Origin: Rhodothalassiaceae bacterium
GTDB lineage: Bacteria > Pseudomonadota > Alphaproteobacteria > Sphingomonadales > Rhodothalassiaceae
Assembly (NCBI GenBank): GCA_026004935.1
Contig: BPKC01000001.1
Span: 2,023,491-2,087,490, forward strand
Length of the DNA stretch: 64,000 nucleotides
Direction of reading: 5' to 3'
In this document: positions 54,892-64,000 of the stretch, in pieces
How positions within the stretch are numbered: position 1 is the first letter of the stretch
Layout of the letters: each line of letters starts with the position of its first letter
Position numbers and translations under genes: made by a program
The notes under the pieces: model-generated
The model's input: the letters and a program-made list of their open reading frames with translations, nothing else
Databases searched by the model: none
What the model was told of the DNA's origin: nothing

Positions 54892-55686
54892 CTATTCCCC
54901 GATGCGGCGTGCCGGCACGCCGGCGGCGGCCGCGGCCGCCTCGATGGCCTCCGCCGCCCGCGCCAGCGCCTCCGGATCGCGGCCGCGCAGCACGATCTGG
55001 GCCCCGGCGCGGCCGTCGCGGTAATAGGGGTAGCTGCCGATGCGCACATCCGGATGCGCGGCGGCGATCGCGGCCAGCGCGTCGGCGAAGGCGCTCTCGG
55101 GCAGCGGCACGTCCAGCACCCGGCTCAGGACCGGCGGGCCGCCGGTGATCACGGGCTCGAGGGAGTCCAGCATCGCCGCGGCGATCTCGGGCACGCCCGC
55201 CAGCACGAAGACGTTGTCCACGCGAAAGCCCGGGGCGACCGAGATCGGATTGTCGATCAGCGCGGCACCCTGCGGCGTGCGCGCCATGCGCTGGCGCGCG
55301 GGGGTGAAGCGCTCCGCACCGTAATGCGCCTTCAGCCTGCGGAACGCCTCGTCATGGATCACGAGCGGGCGGCCGAGCGCGCGGGCGACCGCCTCGGCGG
55401 TGATGTCGTCATGGGTGGGGCCGATGCCGCCGGTGGTGAACAGATAGTCCACCGCGTCCTTCAGCGCCCGCACGGCGGCGATGATCGCCGCCTCCTCGTC
55501 GGGGACGATCCGCACCTCGACGAGCGCGATGCCGCGCGCGCCGAGCCAGCGGGCGATGGTCGCGATGTTGCGGTCCTGCGTGCGGCCGGAGAGGATCTCG
55601 TCGCCGATCACCACCAGCGCCGCGGTGGGCGCGGCATCCGCCCCGCCCGCTCGGGCCCGCGTCTCTTCCGGCTTTCCGACGCTCAT
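54892..55686 (-). CDS. CinA/MoaB-like molybdopterin-binding-domain protein
   Basis: A 264-residue protein with the MoCF/MPT-binding domain at its N-terminus: ALVVIGDEILSGRTQDRN, VPDEEAAIIAAV, and FTTGGIGPTHDDITAEAVARAL, the GGxGPTxxD signature. The rest resembles the CinA-like central region (VLAGVPEIAAAMLD). It lacks the CinA nicotinamide-deamidase domain. ATG 55686 overlaps the AsmA stop codon by ATGA, so translation is coupled. Confidence 0.88.
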   Translation of the reverse strand: MSVGKPEETRARAGGADAAPTAALVVIGDEILSGRTQDRNIATIARWLGARGIALVEVRIVPDEEAAIIAAVRALKDAVDYLFTTGGIGPTHDDITAEAVARALGRPLVIHDEAFRRLKAHYGAERFTPARQRMARTPQGAALIDNPISVAPGFRVDNVFVLAGVPEIAAAMLDSLEPVITGGPPVLSRVLDVPLPESAFADALAAIAAAHPDVRIGSYPYYRDGRAGAQIVLRGRDPEALARAAEAIEAAAAAAGVPARRIGE

Positions 55687-58600
55687 TGCGGCGGCTTCTC
55701 CTTTCCGTCCTGCCCGTCGGCGCCGTCCCGCCCGTCCCTGCCCCGGCGCGCGCCTTCGAGAATCGTCCCGAAGATGCCGAGCGCCTTCTCCAGCTTCGTC
55801 TCCGGCTCCGCGCGCGGGGCGGCCGGGGCGGACGGCTCCGCGCCCGCGTCCCCGGGCCCCAGGATCTCGGGCGGCTCGAGCTCCGGCGCCGTCTCCGGCA
55901 GCGCGGCCGGGGCGGCGCGCGCCCTGAGCTGCCCGAGCAGCCAGTCGGTGAGCGCCCGGCTGCGCCAGGTGACCCGCGGCGCATCGAGCGGCCCGACGAT
56001 CGCAAGGGTGAGCGCGGGCGCCTCGGGCCGCGCCTTCAGCGTCGCGCGGCCGTCGCCCTGCAGCCGCCAGCCGGGCAGGTCCGTGACGAGATCGAGCGCG
56101 AGCCTGGTCTCGGCGCTCTCCAGCTCGAGCGGGCCGATGCGCGCGATCCCGTCCGCGAATTTTACCGCCACCTCGGCATCGGCAAAGCGCGTCTCGCCGC
56201 GCTGAAGCGCCCGGGTGACGACGCTGCCGAGCAGCCGGCCCATCACGCCCCGGCCCGCCTGATCGGCGCGCAGCAGGTCGCGGGCGAAGGCATCGAGGTC
56301 GAAGCCGGAGATGCGCGGCTCCTTCAGCGTGAAGCGCCCGCCGCCGGCCAGGGCGGAGACGAGCGCCAGCTCGGATTCGCCCGTCCCCTCGATCCGCATG
56401 GTCCCGCCGAGCCGGCCCGCGACCCGCGGCGGCAGGCCGGCGAGCGCCAGGCCGTCCGCCAGCGAGACGTCGGATGCGGCGAGCGCCGCCTTGAGCGTCC
56501 GCGCGCGCCGGCCCGAGAGGCTGCCGGTCAGCGAGAGCCGGCCGCCGAGACCCGCGGCCTCGAGGCGCCGGAGCGTCAGCCGCTGCGCATCGCCGGTGAC
56601 CGCGAGGACGAGATTCCTCCACCGCGCCCCGCGCCAGACGGCCGCATCGGCCGCAATCTCGGCATCGAGCGCGGCAAGCCCGTCGGGCAGCAGCGGACCG
56701 AAGGGCGCCGGCGACCAGGGCGGCCCGCCCGCCGCGCCCTGCGCGTCGGCGGTTCCTCCGGCGCCGCCGAGGCCGAGCGCGTCGAGATCGAGCATCGCGG
56801 CGCCGAGCTTCACCGTGAGTTTCGCCCCCGCATCCGCCACCGGCTCGAGGGCGAGCTGAAGCCGCCCGCGGCTCGCCCCCAGCGCCAGCGTCGCCTCGCC
56901 GCGGCTGCGGCCCCCGGCGAGGGTGGCGGTGCCGCCGGTCTCGAGCGCGAGCGGGGCGGCGACCGCCGCATCGGCGCGCCCCCCCTCGGCCAGGACCGCC
57001 CTCAAGGCCGGGGCGACATCGGGATGGCTCAGCGCCCAGACGAGGCTGCGGCCGCCGCCTTCCGCAGCGGGTTCCAGTTTGGCCGTCACCCGGCCGCCGA
57101 GCAGCATGCCCTCGACGGCAACCGCGGGAGCGGAGGCCGTGCCGGCCAGTGTGACGGCGAGATCCGCGGCATCGCCGAGCGCGCGCGCGAGCGTCCGCGG
57201 CATCGCGGCATCCGCGGGCAGAAGCGGCGCGACCATGAGCCGCGACAGGCGACCGGTCTTCGCCTGCGCCTTGAGATCGAGGCCGATCGCGCCGTCCGGT
57301 CGCCACAGAAGACCGCCCGCGGCCGCAAGCCGGGTGGTGTCGTCCGCCCCTTCCATGCTCAGATCGAGACGCGCGGGTGCGAGGGCCGCCGTGATCTTCC
57401 AGCTTGCGGGCAGACGTGCCGGCAGCCCGGCGCCCTCGGCCATCCCGGCCAGTCCGGCGAGCGCCCGCGGATCGGTGATCGTCAACGTGCCCTCCAGCGA
57501 GAGCGGCGGGCCCGCCACGCCCGGCCGGTAGCGGCCCGCGAACCGCGCCTCGAGGCCCGCAAACGCGGCCTCGGCCGCATCCAGCACCAGGCCGCCCGCC
57601 CGCGCCGCCGTCCCGGCGAGCCTGATGTCGCGCAGCGCGATTCCCTGCGCGCGCAGCTCCGGCAGCTCGAGCGAGAAAGCGAGCGCGAGATCGGCGGGCA
57701 GCACGGCGCGCAGATTGTCGAGGCTGGCAAGCAGCATCGCCGGTGTCGCCGGGGTGCCGTCCGCGCCCGTGGCCGCAAGCCTCAGTGCCGGCAGCCGCGC
57801 GGTGATCCGACCCGCGATCGGGTCTTCTCCCTTGTCCGCAAGCTCCAGCGTCGCCTCGGCGCGCCGCTCGTCCCACGCGACCGTTGCGGGATCGATCGCA
57901 AGCCGGCCCGGCTCCACCCGCGCCGCGGCGGTGACGGTCAGATGGCGGGCATCGCCCATGATCGCGGGCATCTGAAGCCCGAAGGCCGCAAGGGTCCGGT
58001 CGGCGCGCAACAGGTCGCCCTCGAGCTTCACCGTCAGCGGCGCGTTCTCGCCGTCCCCGCCCGCGAGCGTCCCTTCCAGCGCCAGCCGGCCGCCGTCGGG
58101 AAGCCGGGCCACGGCCGCAAGCCGGATCGGCGCACCCGCCCTGGCACCCGCCGTCACCTCGAGATCGGCAAGGCGCCCCTGCTCATGCGCGAGCGAGGCG
58201 ACGGCGATCCGCACGTCGAGGCCGCCGGCGAAGGTTTCGCTGAGCGCGCGCAGCGCCGCCCGCGCGGCCGCGCCCGCATCCAGCACGGCCCGGGCCCGCG
58301 GCTCTTCCGGCGCCGAATCCGTCGAAGCAAGGAGATCGGCGCTGCGCAGACTGTCCAACTGCAGGTCGAGCGTCGCGGCGACCGGCTCCATGCCGAAAGA
58401 AAGCGCGCCCGACAGATGGCTGTCGCCCCAGCGGCCCGTCACGCCGGAAAGCGAGAGACGCGCCCCCTCGACCGCCACATCGCCCTGGAAGGCGAGCGGC
58501 CGGGCAAGGATCGGGGCCAATGCCGAGCGCCTGAGCGGCGCGCCGCCCGTCCATGCGCACCAGGCGGCCGCAAGCGAGGCGGGCACGGCATCCGCGACCT

Positions 58601-59375
58601 CAAGGCTGCCGCGGGCCGCGGGCAGAGCGCCCTCTTGGCCGAATGCGAGGCTGCCGCGCCAGGACAGCCGCGCGCCCGCGAGCGCGAGGTCCAGCTCGCC
58701 GGCGCGCCGCCCGTCCGCAACCGCTGCACCGAGCCGCGCATCAGCCTCGAGCGGGACGCCGTCGAGCGCGCCCTCGGCCGCGAGCTCCCAGACGGCTCCC
58801 ATCGCCGCTGGCGTGCGCGACAGGCCGAGCCGCGCCAGCGCGAGCGCGTGCCGGCGGCCGTGCCCGTCGCCGATCTCGAGCCGCCCGTCCCGGATCTCGA
58901 GCCGGAACGCGCCGGCCATGCCCGCCGCCTCGCCCTGCCCCGTCCCTTCCGCCTTCCGCCGCGCCGCAAGCCAGGCCGTGAGCGCCTGCGGATCCGGGAC
59001 CTCCGCCTCGAGCCCGACGAGGCGCACCTCGCCCGGCTCCACCCGGCCGCGAAGCAGCGCACCCAGTCCGAGCACGACATCGAGATGCCGGATATGGAGG
59101 GCGAAGGGCACCTCGCCCGCCAGCGCAATGTCGGTGACCCGCACCGCCGGCCGCGGCAGCAGCCTGAGCGCGATCGGGCCGTGGAGCGAGATTGCCAGCC
59201 CCGTCGCCTCGCTGGCGGCCGCGGCGATCCGCGGGCGCAGGCTTTCCATCTCGACGAAGCGCGGCAGGATCAGCGCGGCCGCGACGACCAGCGCCAGCAC
59301 CCCGCCGAGGACCCACGGCCAGCGCCGGCGCGGCGCGCGCGCCGCCGGTCGGGGGGTGGACGAGTCCTGGGCCAT
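55683..59375 (-). CDS. Giant AsmA-family envelope protein
   Basis: A 1230-residue protein with one N-terminal membrane anchor (about 20-40: WPWVLGGVLALVVAAAL), then a long run of short amphipathic beta segments. It begins like AsmA (IAAAASEATGLAISLHGPIALRLLPRPAVRVTDIAL) and ends with the AsmA C-terminal block GFDLDAFARDLLRADQ...LALDLVTDLPGWRLQGDG. Such proteins bridge the periplasm and are thought to move lipid between membranes. The last 80 residues are low-complexity Pro/Glu/Gly. No in-frame gap is seen. ATG 59375 is chosen because it begins MAQDSSTPRPAARAP just before the anchor. Confidence 0.85.
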   Translation of the reverse strand: MAQDSSTPRPAARAPRRRWPWVLGGVLALVVAAALILPRFVEMESLRPRIAAAASEATGLAISLHGPIALRLLPRPAVRVTDIALAGEVPFALHIRHLDVVLGLGALLRGRVEPGEVRLVGLEAEVPDPQALTAWLAARRKAEGTGQGEAAGMAGAFRLEIRDGRLEIGDGHGRRHALALARLGLSRTPAAMGAVWELAAEGALDGVPLEADARLGAAVADGRRAGELDLALAGARLSWRGSLAFGQEGALPAARGSLEVADAVPASLAAAWCAWTGGAPLRRSALAPILARPLAFQGDVAVEGARLSLSGVTGRWGDSHLSGALSFGMEPVAATLDLQLDSLRSADLLASTDSAPEEPRARAVLDAGAAARAALRALSETFAGGLDVRIAVASLAHEQGRLADLEVTAGARAGAPIRLAAVARLPDGGRLALEGTLAGGDGENAPLTVKLEGDLLRADRTLAAFGLQMPAIMGDARHLTVTAAARVEPGRLAIDPATVAWDERRAEATLELADKGEDPIAGRITARLPALRLAATGADGTPATPAMLLASLDNLRAVLPADLALAFSLELPELRAQGIALRDIRLAGTAARAGGLVLDAAEAAFAGLEARFAGRYRPGVAGPPLSLEGTLTITDPRALAGLAGMAEGAGLPARLPASWKITAALAPARLDLSMEGADDTTRLAAAGGLLWRPDGAIGLDLKAQAKTGRLSRLMVAPLLPADAAMPRTLARALGDAADLAVTLAGTASAPAVAVEGMLLGGRVTAKLEPAAEGGGRSLVWALSHPDVAPALRAVLAEGGRADAAVAAPLALETGGTATLAGGRSRGEATLALGASRGRLQLALEPVADAGAKLTVKLGAAMLDLDALGLGGAGGTADAQGAAGGPPWSPAPFGPLLPDGLAALDAEIAADAAVWRGARWRNLVLAVTGDAQRLTLRRLEAAGLGGRLSLTGSLSGRRARTLKAALAASDVSLADGLALAGLPPRVAGRLGGTMRIEGTGESELALVSALAGGGRFTLKEPRISGFDLDAFARDLLRADQAGRGVMGRLLGSVVTRALQRGETRFADAEVAVKFADGIARIGPLELESAETRLALDLVTDLPGWRLQGDGRATLKARPEAPALTLAIVGPLDAPRVTWRSRALTDWLLGQLRARAAPAALPETAPELEPPEILGPGDAGAEPSAPAAPRAEPETKLEKALGIFGTILEGARRGRDGRDGADGQDGKEKPPQ

Positions 59376-59498
59376 GGGATCTCCGCGGTTTTGTCGTCTC
59401 TGCCGCACGCGGGGTTTCGCCCCCGCCGCGTTTACGCTATCACCACGGCGGGAAAATGACGAGACAGCGCCGCCCTTCCAACGGGGAGCCCGGACACC

Positions 59499-60005
59499 AT
59501 GGCAGAGGCCCGCAGCACCGCCGCGCAGCCCGCACCGCAGGCCACGCTTGTCGACGGGTGCGTCGGCGTGGCGGATCTCGATGCCAACGGCCACATGAAC
59601 GTGGCCCGCTACACGGCTCTCTTCGATCAGGCGCTCGAAGCATGGATCACGCGCCATCTGGACGGCCTGCTGCCGCCCACAAGCGGCGTCTTCGTTCTCG
59701 AAGCCCACTATCGCTACGAGCGCGAGCTGCGCGAAGGGGCGGGCTATGCCATCCGCGGCCGGCTGATTGCGGCCGACGACAAGCGCGCGCATTTCATCCT
59801 GCGGATGGACGACCAGGACCGCGGCCAGCGGGCGGCCAGCGCGGAGATCCTCGTGATCCACGTGGACATGGACAGCCGCCGCGCCGCTCCTTGGCCGGCC
59901 GGACCGCCGCCGGAGTCGCTCGCCCGCGCACCGGCCGCGGAGCACGGACGGGCCCGTTTCTGCGGCCGCGCGGCTGCATCTCGCTCGCGCGGCCGATCCT
60001 CGTGA
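59499..60005 (+). CDS. Hot-dog-fold acyl-CoA thioesterase-like protein
   Basis: A 168-residue protein, of which about the first 125 form a 4HBT thioesterase fold: DLDANGHMNVARYTALFDQA is the catalytic D-x-x-G-H-x-N motif, then EAHYRYERELREGAGYAIRG and ILVIHVDMDSRRAAPW. The substrate is unknown; close matches include carnitinyl/betainyl-type thioesterases. The final 40 residues are arginine-rich and unlike the family, so a frameshift near 59890 is possible. GGGGAG precedes ATG 59499. Confidence 0.82.
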   Translation: MAEARSTAAQPAPQATLVDGCVGVADLDANGHMNVARYTALFDQALEAWITRHLDGLLPPTSGVFVLEAHYRYERELREGAGYAIRGRLIAADDKRAHFILRMDDQDRGQRAASAEILVIHVDMDSRRAAPWPAGPPPESLARAPAAEHGRARFCGRAAASRSRGRSS

Positions 60006-60021
60006 CGGGAGCGCGGCAGCC

Positions 60022-60599
60022 ATGAGAACGAGCCGCGCGACGCGCGCAGCGCCGTCCTGCCGGGCAGGATGCGGGCATGGCCGGCGATGGCTGGCAGCCG
60101 CCGCCTGCGGGGCAGGTCGGGCGCATTGGCCGCCGTCACCGCGCCCGGCGCAGATCCTCTCCCACTGCACCGCGGCCCCGCAGCCCGGTGTGAACTGGCT
60201 GCGCTGCTTCTTCAACGAGCGGGATTTTTCAGGCGTGGACCTGACCGGGGCGGTGCTGAAGGAGTCCTCGTTCAACCGCGCCGTCTTCCGCGGGGCGGTG
60301 CTGCGCGGCGTGGACGCGCGCGAGGCGAAGTTCGTCTCGGCCGATCTGACCGGCTGCGGTGCTGGCGGACAGGCCGACCTCAAGAACGCCGATTTCACCC
60401 GCGCGCGGCTGCAACGCCGCGGATCTGAGCGGCGCCGATCTGCGCGAGGCGCGGCTGTTTCGCGCCGATCTGACCGGCGCCAATCTCAAGGGTGCGCGGC
60501 TGGATGGCGCCGACCTCTTCATGGCCGTGCTGGACGATGCGATCTGGACCGACGGCAGCCGCTGCAGCCCCGGGCTCGCGCGGCCTCTGCCGGCACTAA
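60022..60599 (+). pseudogene. Pentapeptide-repeat protein with several frameshifts
   Basis: Repeats of A(D/N)LxG type are clear (DLTGAVLKESSFNRAVFRGAVL, then ADLKNADFTRARL, then ADLSGADLREARLFRADLTGANLKGARLDGADLF), forming a right-handed helix, but they are spread over different frames. Breaks are needed at about 60357, 60375, 60411 and 60575. Only after the last shift does a typical end (TDGSRCSPG, SRGLCRH, stop at 60597-60599) appear. The N-terminus is uncertain. Function unknown. Confidence 0.65.
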
Positions 60600-60712
60600 G
60601 AGACGCCCGGCGTCCGGCTGCGGAAACGGCACGGGAATGCGCCGGCGCCGGTCAGCCGCCGTGCGCATGTCGGCGCAGGCCGATCTCGTCGAGCCGGGCC
60701 TGCTCGATGCGC

Positions 60713-61070
60713 TCACTGCTCGCGCCGCGCCTCGGCCAGCCGCCGCTCCTCCAGGATCTGGTAGCGCTTCTCCTCGGCGAAGGCCTCGGCCAGCCGCGCG
60801 CGCAGCGCCGCGAGCTCGTCCTCGATCTCGCGGGCCTGGCGGGCGAGTTCAGCGCGCTTCGCCTTCACCACCCCGGCATAGGCCGCAAAATCGACGAGCC
60901 CCGCCATGCGCTCGGCCGCGGCCGGCCTCGGCGGCAAGGCGGGCGGCGAGCCGCTCGTCCTCGGCCAGCACGGCGGCAAGCTCCGTCTCGCGCGCGACGA
61001 TGGCGCGGCGCAGCTCGTCCACCCGCCGATGCGCGAGACGCCTGAGGGTGCCGAGACTCTTGCGGCGCAT
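60713..61070 (-). CDS. fliJ: Flagellar FliJ-like export chaperone, frameshifted
   Basis: A coiled-coil protein of about 118 residues in two frames. From ATG 61070 comes SLGTLRRLAHRRVDELRRAIVARETELAAVL; after one extra G near 60924 the continuation is MAGLVDFAAYAGVVKAKRAEL followed by RYQILEERRLAEARREQ. Position directly downstream of fliI, size and heptad pattern fit FliJ, which binds the FliI ATPase and escorts export chaperones. The frameshift is probably not biological. Confidence 0.75.
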
Positions 61071-61123
61071 GGTCCCGCCCGTTTCCGTTTCCGCCCGCCG
61101 CCTTCACGCGGCCGCGCCCCGGC

Positions 61124-62516
61124 TCAGGCCCCGGCGGCCATCTCCTCCCCGGCGGGCACGCTGGCGAGGATTTCCGCAAGCCGGCGGTAGGTCTCCTCCA
61201 GGCTGCTCGCCTCCGCCTTGTCCTGGGCGAGGAAGGCCTCTAGCTGCGGCATCACCGCGATCGCCCGGTCGACCAGCGCGTCCGAGCCGCGGCGATAGGC
61301 GCCGAGCCGGATCATCTCCTCCATGTCCGCATGGGCCGCGAGCAGCCGGCGGGCCTCCTGCACGAGGGCGTTCTCCTCGGGGCTGTTGCAGTGGGGCATG
61401 GTCCGCGAGATGGATTTCAGCACGTTGATCGCGGGATAGCGCCCGCGCTCGGCGATCGCGCGTTCCATGACGATATGGCCGTCGAGGATGGAGCGCACGG
61501 CATCCGCCACCGGCTCGTTGTGGTCGTCGCCCTCCACCAGCACGGTGAACAGCCCGGTGATCGCGCCCGCGCCCCGCGGCCCCGGCCCCGCGCGCTCCAG
61601 CAGCCGCGGCAACTCGGAAAAGACCGTCGGCGTGTAGCCCTTTGGTCGTCGGCGGCTCGCCGGCGGCCAGCCCGATCTCGCGCTGGGCCATGGCGAAGCG
61701 GGTGATGGAATCGATGAGACAGAGCACCTGCGCGCCGGCGTCGCGGAAGTATTCGGCGAGCGTCAGCGTCAGATAGGCCGCCTGGCGGCGCATCAGCGCC
61801 GATTCGTCGGAGGTTGCGACCACCACGATCGCGCGCTTGAGGCCCTCGGGACCGAGGTCGTCCTCGATGAATTCCTGGACCTCGCGGCCGCGCTCGCCGA
61901 TCAGCCCGATGATGGAGATGTCGGCCGCGGTGTGCCGGGCCAGCATCGACATCAGCACCGACTTGCCGACGCCCGAGCCCGCGAAGATGCCCATCCGCTG
62001 GCCCTTGCAGCAGGAGACGAAGGCGTTGAGCGCGCGCACGCCGAGATCGAGCTTGTCGCCGACCCGCTGGCGCTCGTGCGCCGCGGGCGGGCGGGCGCGC
62101 AGGGCATAGGGCGTGGGGCCCATCGGCAGCGGGCCCTTGCCGTCCACCGGCTCGCCGAAGGCGTTCACCACGCGCCCGAGCCAGGCATGGGCGGGAAAGA
62201 CGACCGGGTCCTCGCCTTCGACGAAGGCGCGGCAGCCGATGCCGACGCCATCCAGCGCCGCAAAGGGCATCGCGAGCGCCCGGCCGTCCTCGAAGCCGAC
62301 GACCTCGCAGCGCACGCTGCGCCCGCCGCGCGCCTCGACCAGCACCCGCGAGCCGACCGCCAGCGCATTCTCCGCGCCCGCGATCTCGACGAGAAGCCCC
62401 TTGACCGCCACCACCCGGCCGTAACGCCGGCAGGGCTGGACGCGGCCGGCCTCCGCCAGCAGGCTGCGCAGCCGCACCGAGGAAAGCTCGCCCGCCTGTG
62501 CGCCGGTCACGATCAC
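61124..62516 (-). CDS. fliI: Flagellum-specific export ATPase, frameshifted
   Basis: The ATPase of the flagellar type III export apparatus, in two frames. From GTG 62516 (GGGAGGG upstream) it shows [17 protein letters not shown] (Walker A, near residue 170), [15 protein letters not shown] and [29 protein letters not shown]. One extra base in the AAAGGG run near 61641 shifts the frame. The rest ([45 protein letters not shown]) ends at 61124. The total length is about 460, normal for FliI. It overlaps nothing and precedes fliJ by 53 bp. Confidence 0.85.
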
Positions 62517-63082
62517 GCCGCGGTCCCTCCCGGCCCGATCCGAATTGCGCGCGGAGCGGCACCTTCAAGCCGCGCGATGCGCCGGCCGCCCCGCCATGAC
62601 GCGGACCAGCCTGCCGGCGCGGGCTTAACAAGCCGTAAACCGCGCCGGAAAGGCGGGATCGGCAAGCGGCCCTGCCCGGCACCCGAACCGAGCCCGGATG
62701 CGGCCAGCCGCAGGAATTGGTGAATGTTCGAGATACTGTGGCCTATTTGCCACACCCGGCAAGAAAAATGATCCGTGCCGAGCCGCTGAAATGCCGGCCA
62801 AGCCTCCACAATCCATTTATTTTATTGAAAAATTTAGAGAAATGATCGCGGCTGCGTGGCGCGGCTCTCTGGCGCGGGAACACCGGACCCCGTTGACGAT
62901 TCGCGCGCATGATTCCACAACGCGCTTGATCGCCGCAGTCCGAGGGGCAAGGGCGAGGGGGCATCCGGCGTCCCGATATCCCGGCTGCCGCCTGACCCGG
63001 CAAGCAGGTGGCCTGTCTTCCGCTTGCACTCGCCCTTGGGCGCGGCGCGGTTCGCGGGGCAATGACGCAAGGGAGGGTCATC
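62517..63082. other. 566-bp intergenic region between fliI and the protease gene
   Basis: No convincing gene. The middle part (about 62700-62850) is AT-richer than its flanks, with TTTATTTTATTGAAAAATTT at 62816-62835, which may hold divergent promoters for fliI (minus) and the protease (plus). No clear sigma-54 or sigma-28 box was found on inspection. Confidence 0.5.
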
Positions 63083-64000
63083 ATGCGCACGGGACACGGA
63101 AGGATCATGCAAGCGGTTGCGGGCGCGAGCCTGCTGGCCTTGGCGGTTGCGACCGCGGCGCTGCCGGTTCAGGAAGCCGCGGCCGCGGACGATCCCATCG
63201 TCATGCGGCAGGCGTTGCTGGCGCGCAAGCAGGCGGCGGGGCGCGAGAGGCTGCGGTTGCAGATCAATCCGGTCGCCCTGCCCGATTTCGTGCGCGCCCA
63301 GGATGACCCGCGCCGGACCGATTTCTTCGGCAACGGCGTGTGGGTGCGGCCGGACATCATCATCGCCGACCAGCTCGGCGATCCCGACAGCATCCTCGAC
63401 CTGACCGGCCAGCATCCCAATGTGGTGGCGCTGGCGATCTTCGATCTGGAGACCGGCCTCGTCCTCAGCTTCTGTTCGGGCACCCTGATCAATCCGCGCA
63501 CGGTCGTCACGGCCGCCCACTGCGTGCGCTTCGAAGGCGCCGACGAAAATCTTCGACCGCCGCTCGGGGTGCCGTGACCACGGACCCGGATGGTGTCGAA
63601 CGGCTTCTTCGTGACCGGAGATTTCACGATTTCGGCGAGGCATGTGGCTCCGCAGGAATACGACAGGGACGCCTTTTTCCTGGGCAACGACATCGCGCTG
63701 ATCGCTTGAGCGACCGGATCACGGACATCGATCCGGCCGGCCTCGTGGGGCCGCGCCTCCCATGGGCACGCTTGCGACCATCGTCGGGTATGGGACGACG
63801 GGGGTCGGCAGCGACGCGATGACGCCAGTTCTTCGATCTGCGCCGGCGTAGCCGCCACGAACATCATCGAGGCCATCGGACAGCTTCAATCGGCGGACTG
63901 TCCGGACGGCTTCAGATCTTCATCGATTTCGAGGATCCGGACAATCCGGAGGCCTTCGACTTCTTCGGTGATCCGACGGTCTCCCCTCTCGAGGGCACGA
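63083..64000 (+). pseudogene. Trypsin-like (S1) serine protease, possible autotransporter, frameshifted and cut by window end
   Basis: ATG 63083 (GGGAGGG five bases upstream) begins a signal peptide ending AAAAD. The S1 region follows with FCSGTLINPRTVVTAAHCV (catalytic His). After a break near 63545 the reading continues in other frames: VSNGFFVTGDFTISARHVAPQ with the catalytic Asp in GNDIALIA, then LSDRITDIDPAGLVGP, MGTLATIVGYGTTGVGS, AATNIIEAIGQ and IDFEDPDNPEAFDFFGDP. At least five shifts are needed. The serine (GDSGG) would lie beyond the window. Similar alphaproteobacterial proteins often carry a C-terminal autotransporter barrel. Confidence 0.65.

Noticed and set aside
62517-63082. Small plus-strand gene at 62698
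   Set aside because: The open frame changes composition halfway, has no ribosome site and overlaps the protease start in another frame.

Overview
The window is about 70% GC and looks like an alphaproteobacterial chromosome. The gene orders argD-argF-hslO and gatC-gatA-gatB, a fragment of a flagellar export operon (fliI-fliJ), a DUF2336 protein, a class II DAHP synthase and an AsmA-like giant protein all fit that class. The order cannot be fixed from this sequence. Rhizobiales-like or Rhodospirillales-like lineages are most plausible. A complete N-acetylglutaminylglutamine amide (NAGGN) osmolyte operon suggests a salt- or drought-tolerant organism.

Layout. 1-1.09 kb is a palindrome-rich repeat cluster. 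1.09-6.2 kb carries an M14 metallopeptidase, tRNA-Ile2(CAT), free-methionine-sulfoxide reductase, a periplasmic cyclophilin and a histidine-rich secreted protein. 6.3-7.4 kb is a second repeat cluster with a 175-bp tandem array, followed by elongator tRNA-Met. 7.6-13.5 kb (minus strand) holds a CitE-like lyase, hslO, argF, argD and a beta-CASP metallo-beta-lactamase protein. After a third repeat cluster come a zinc alcohol dehydrogenase, a DUF481 barrel, an unrecognised 571-residue protein and a J-domain protein, then a fourth cluster with a 198-bp tandem array. 20.6-33.8 kb (minus) holds a histidine kinase, a frameshifted SulP transporter, the NAGGN trio, a trimeric autotransporter adhesin, ruvX and a DUF3089 protein. 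gatC-gatA and gatB at 33.9-39.6 kb are separated by an AT-rich island with one gene: a GHKL ATPase with a C-terminal PD-(D/E)XK-like nuclease motif. 39.7-53 kb holds an MlaC-like protein, a cytochrome c, an alanine/sodium symporter with an inserted domain, a DUF2336 protein, parC, a low-molecular-weight phosphatase, a soluble chemoreceptor, a MoxR ATPase, glutathione reductase and DAHP synthase. tRNA-Ser(TGA) and tRNA-Leu(TAA) border the fifth repeat cluster. 54.9-64 kb has a molybdopterin-binding-domain protein, a giant AsmA protein, a thioesterase, a broken pentapeptide-repeat gene, fliJ, fliI and a trypsin-like protease that runs off the end.

Functional links. argF and hslO overlap by ATGA, as do asnO/ngg, ngg/M42 peptidase and the AsmA gene/molybdopterin-domain gene. 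These are translationally coupled pairs. GatCAB makes Gln-tRNA and/or Asn-tRNA by transamidation. The strongest oddities are the GHKL-nuclease island inside the gat locus and five intergenic clusters of interchangeable palindromes whose arms change in a paired way.

Data quality. parC, sulP, fliJ, fliI, the pentapeptide gene and the protease all have one-base frameshifts, and these become very dense after 60.3 kb. Several interrupt normally essential or operon genes, and one is clearly in a homopolymer run, so base-calling error is the leading explanation, with real decay as the alternative.
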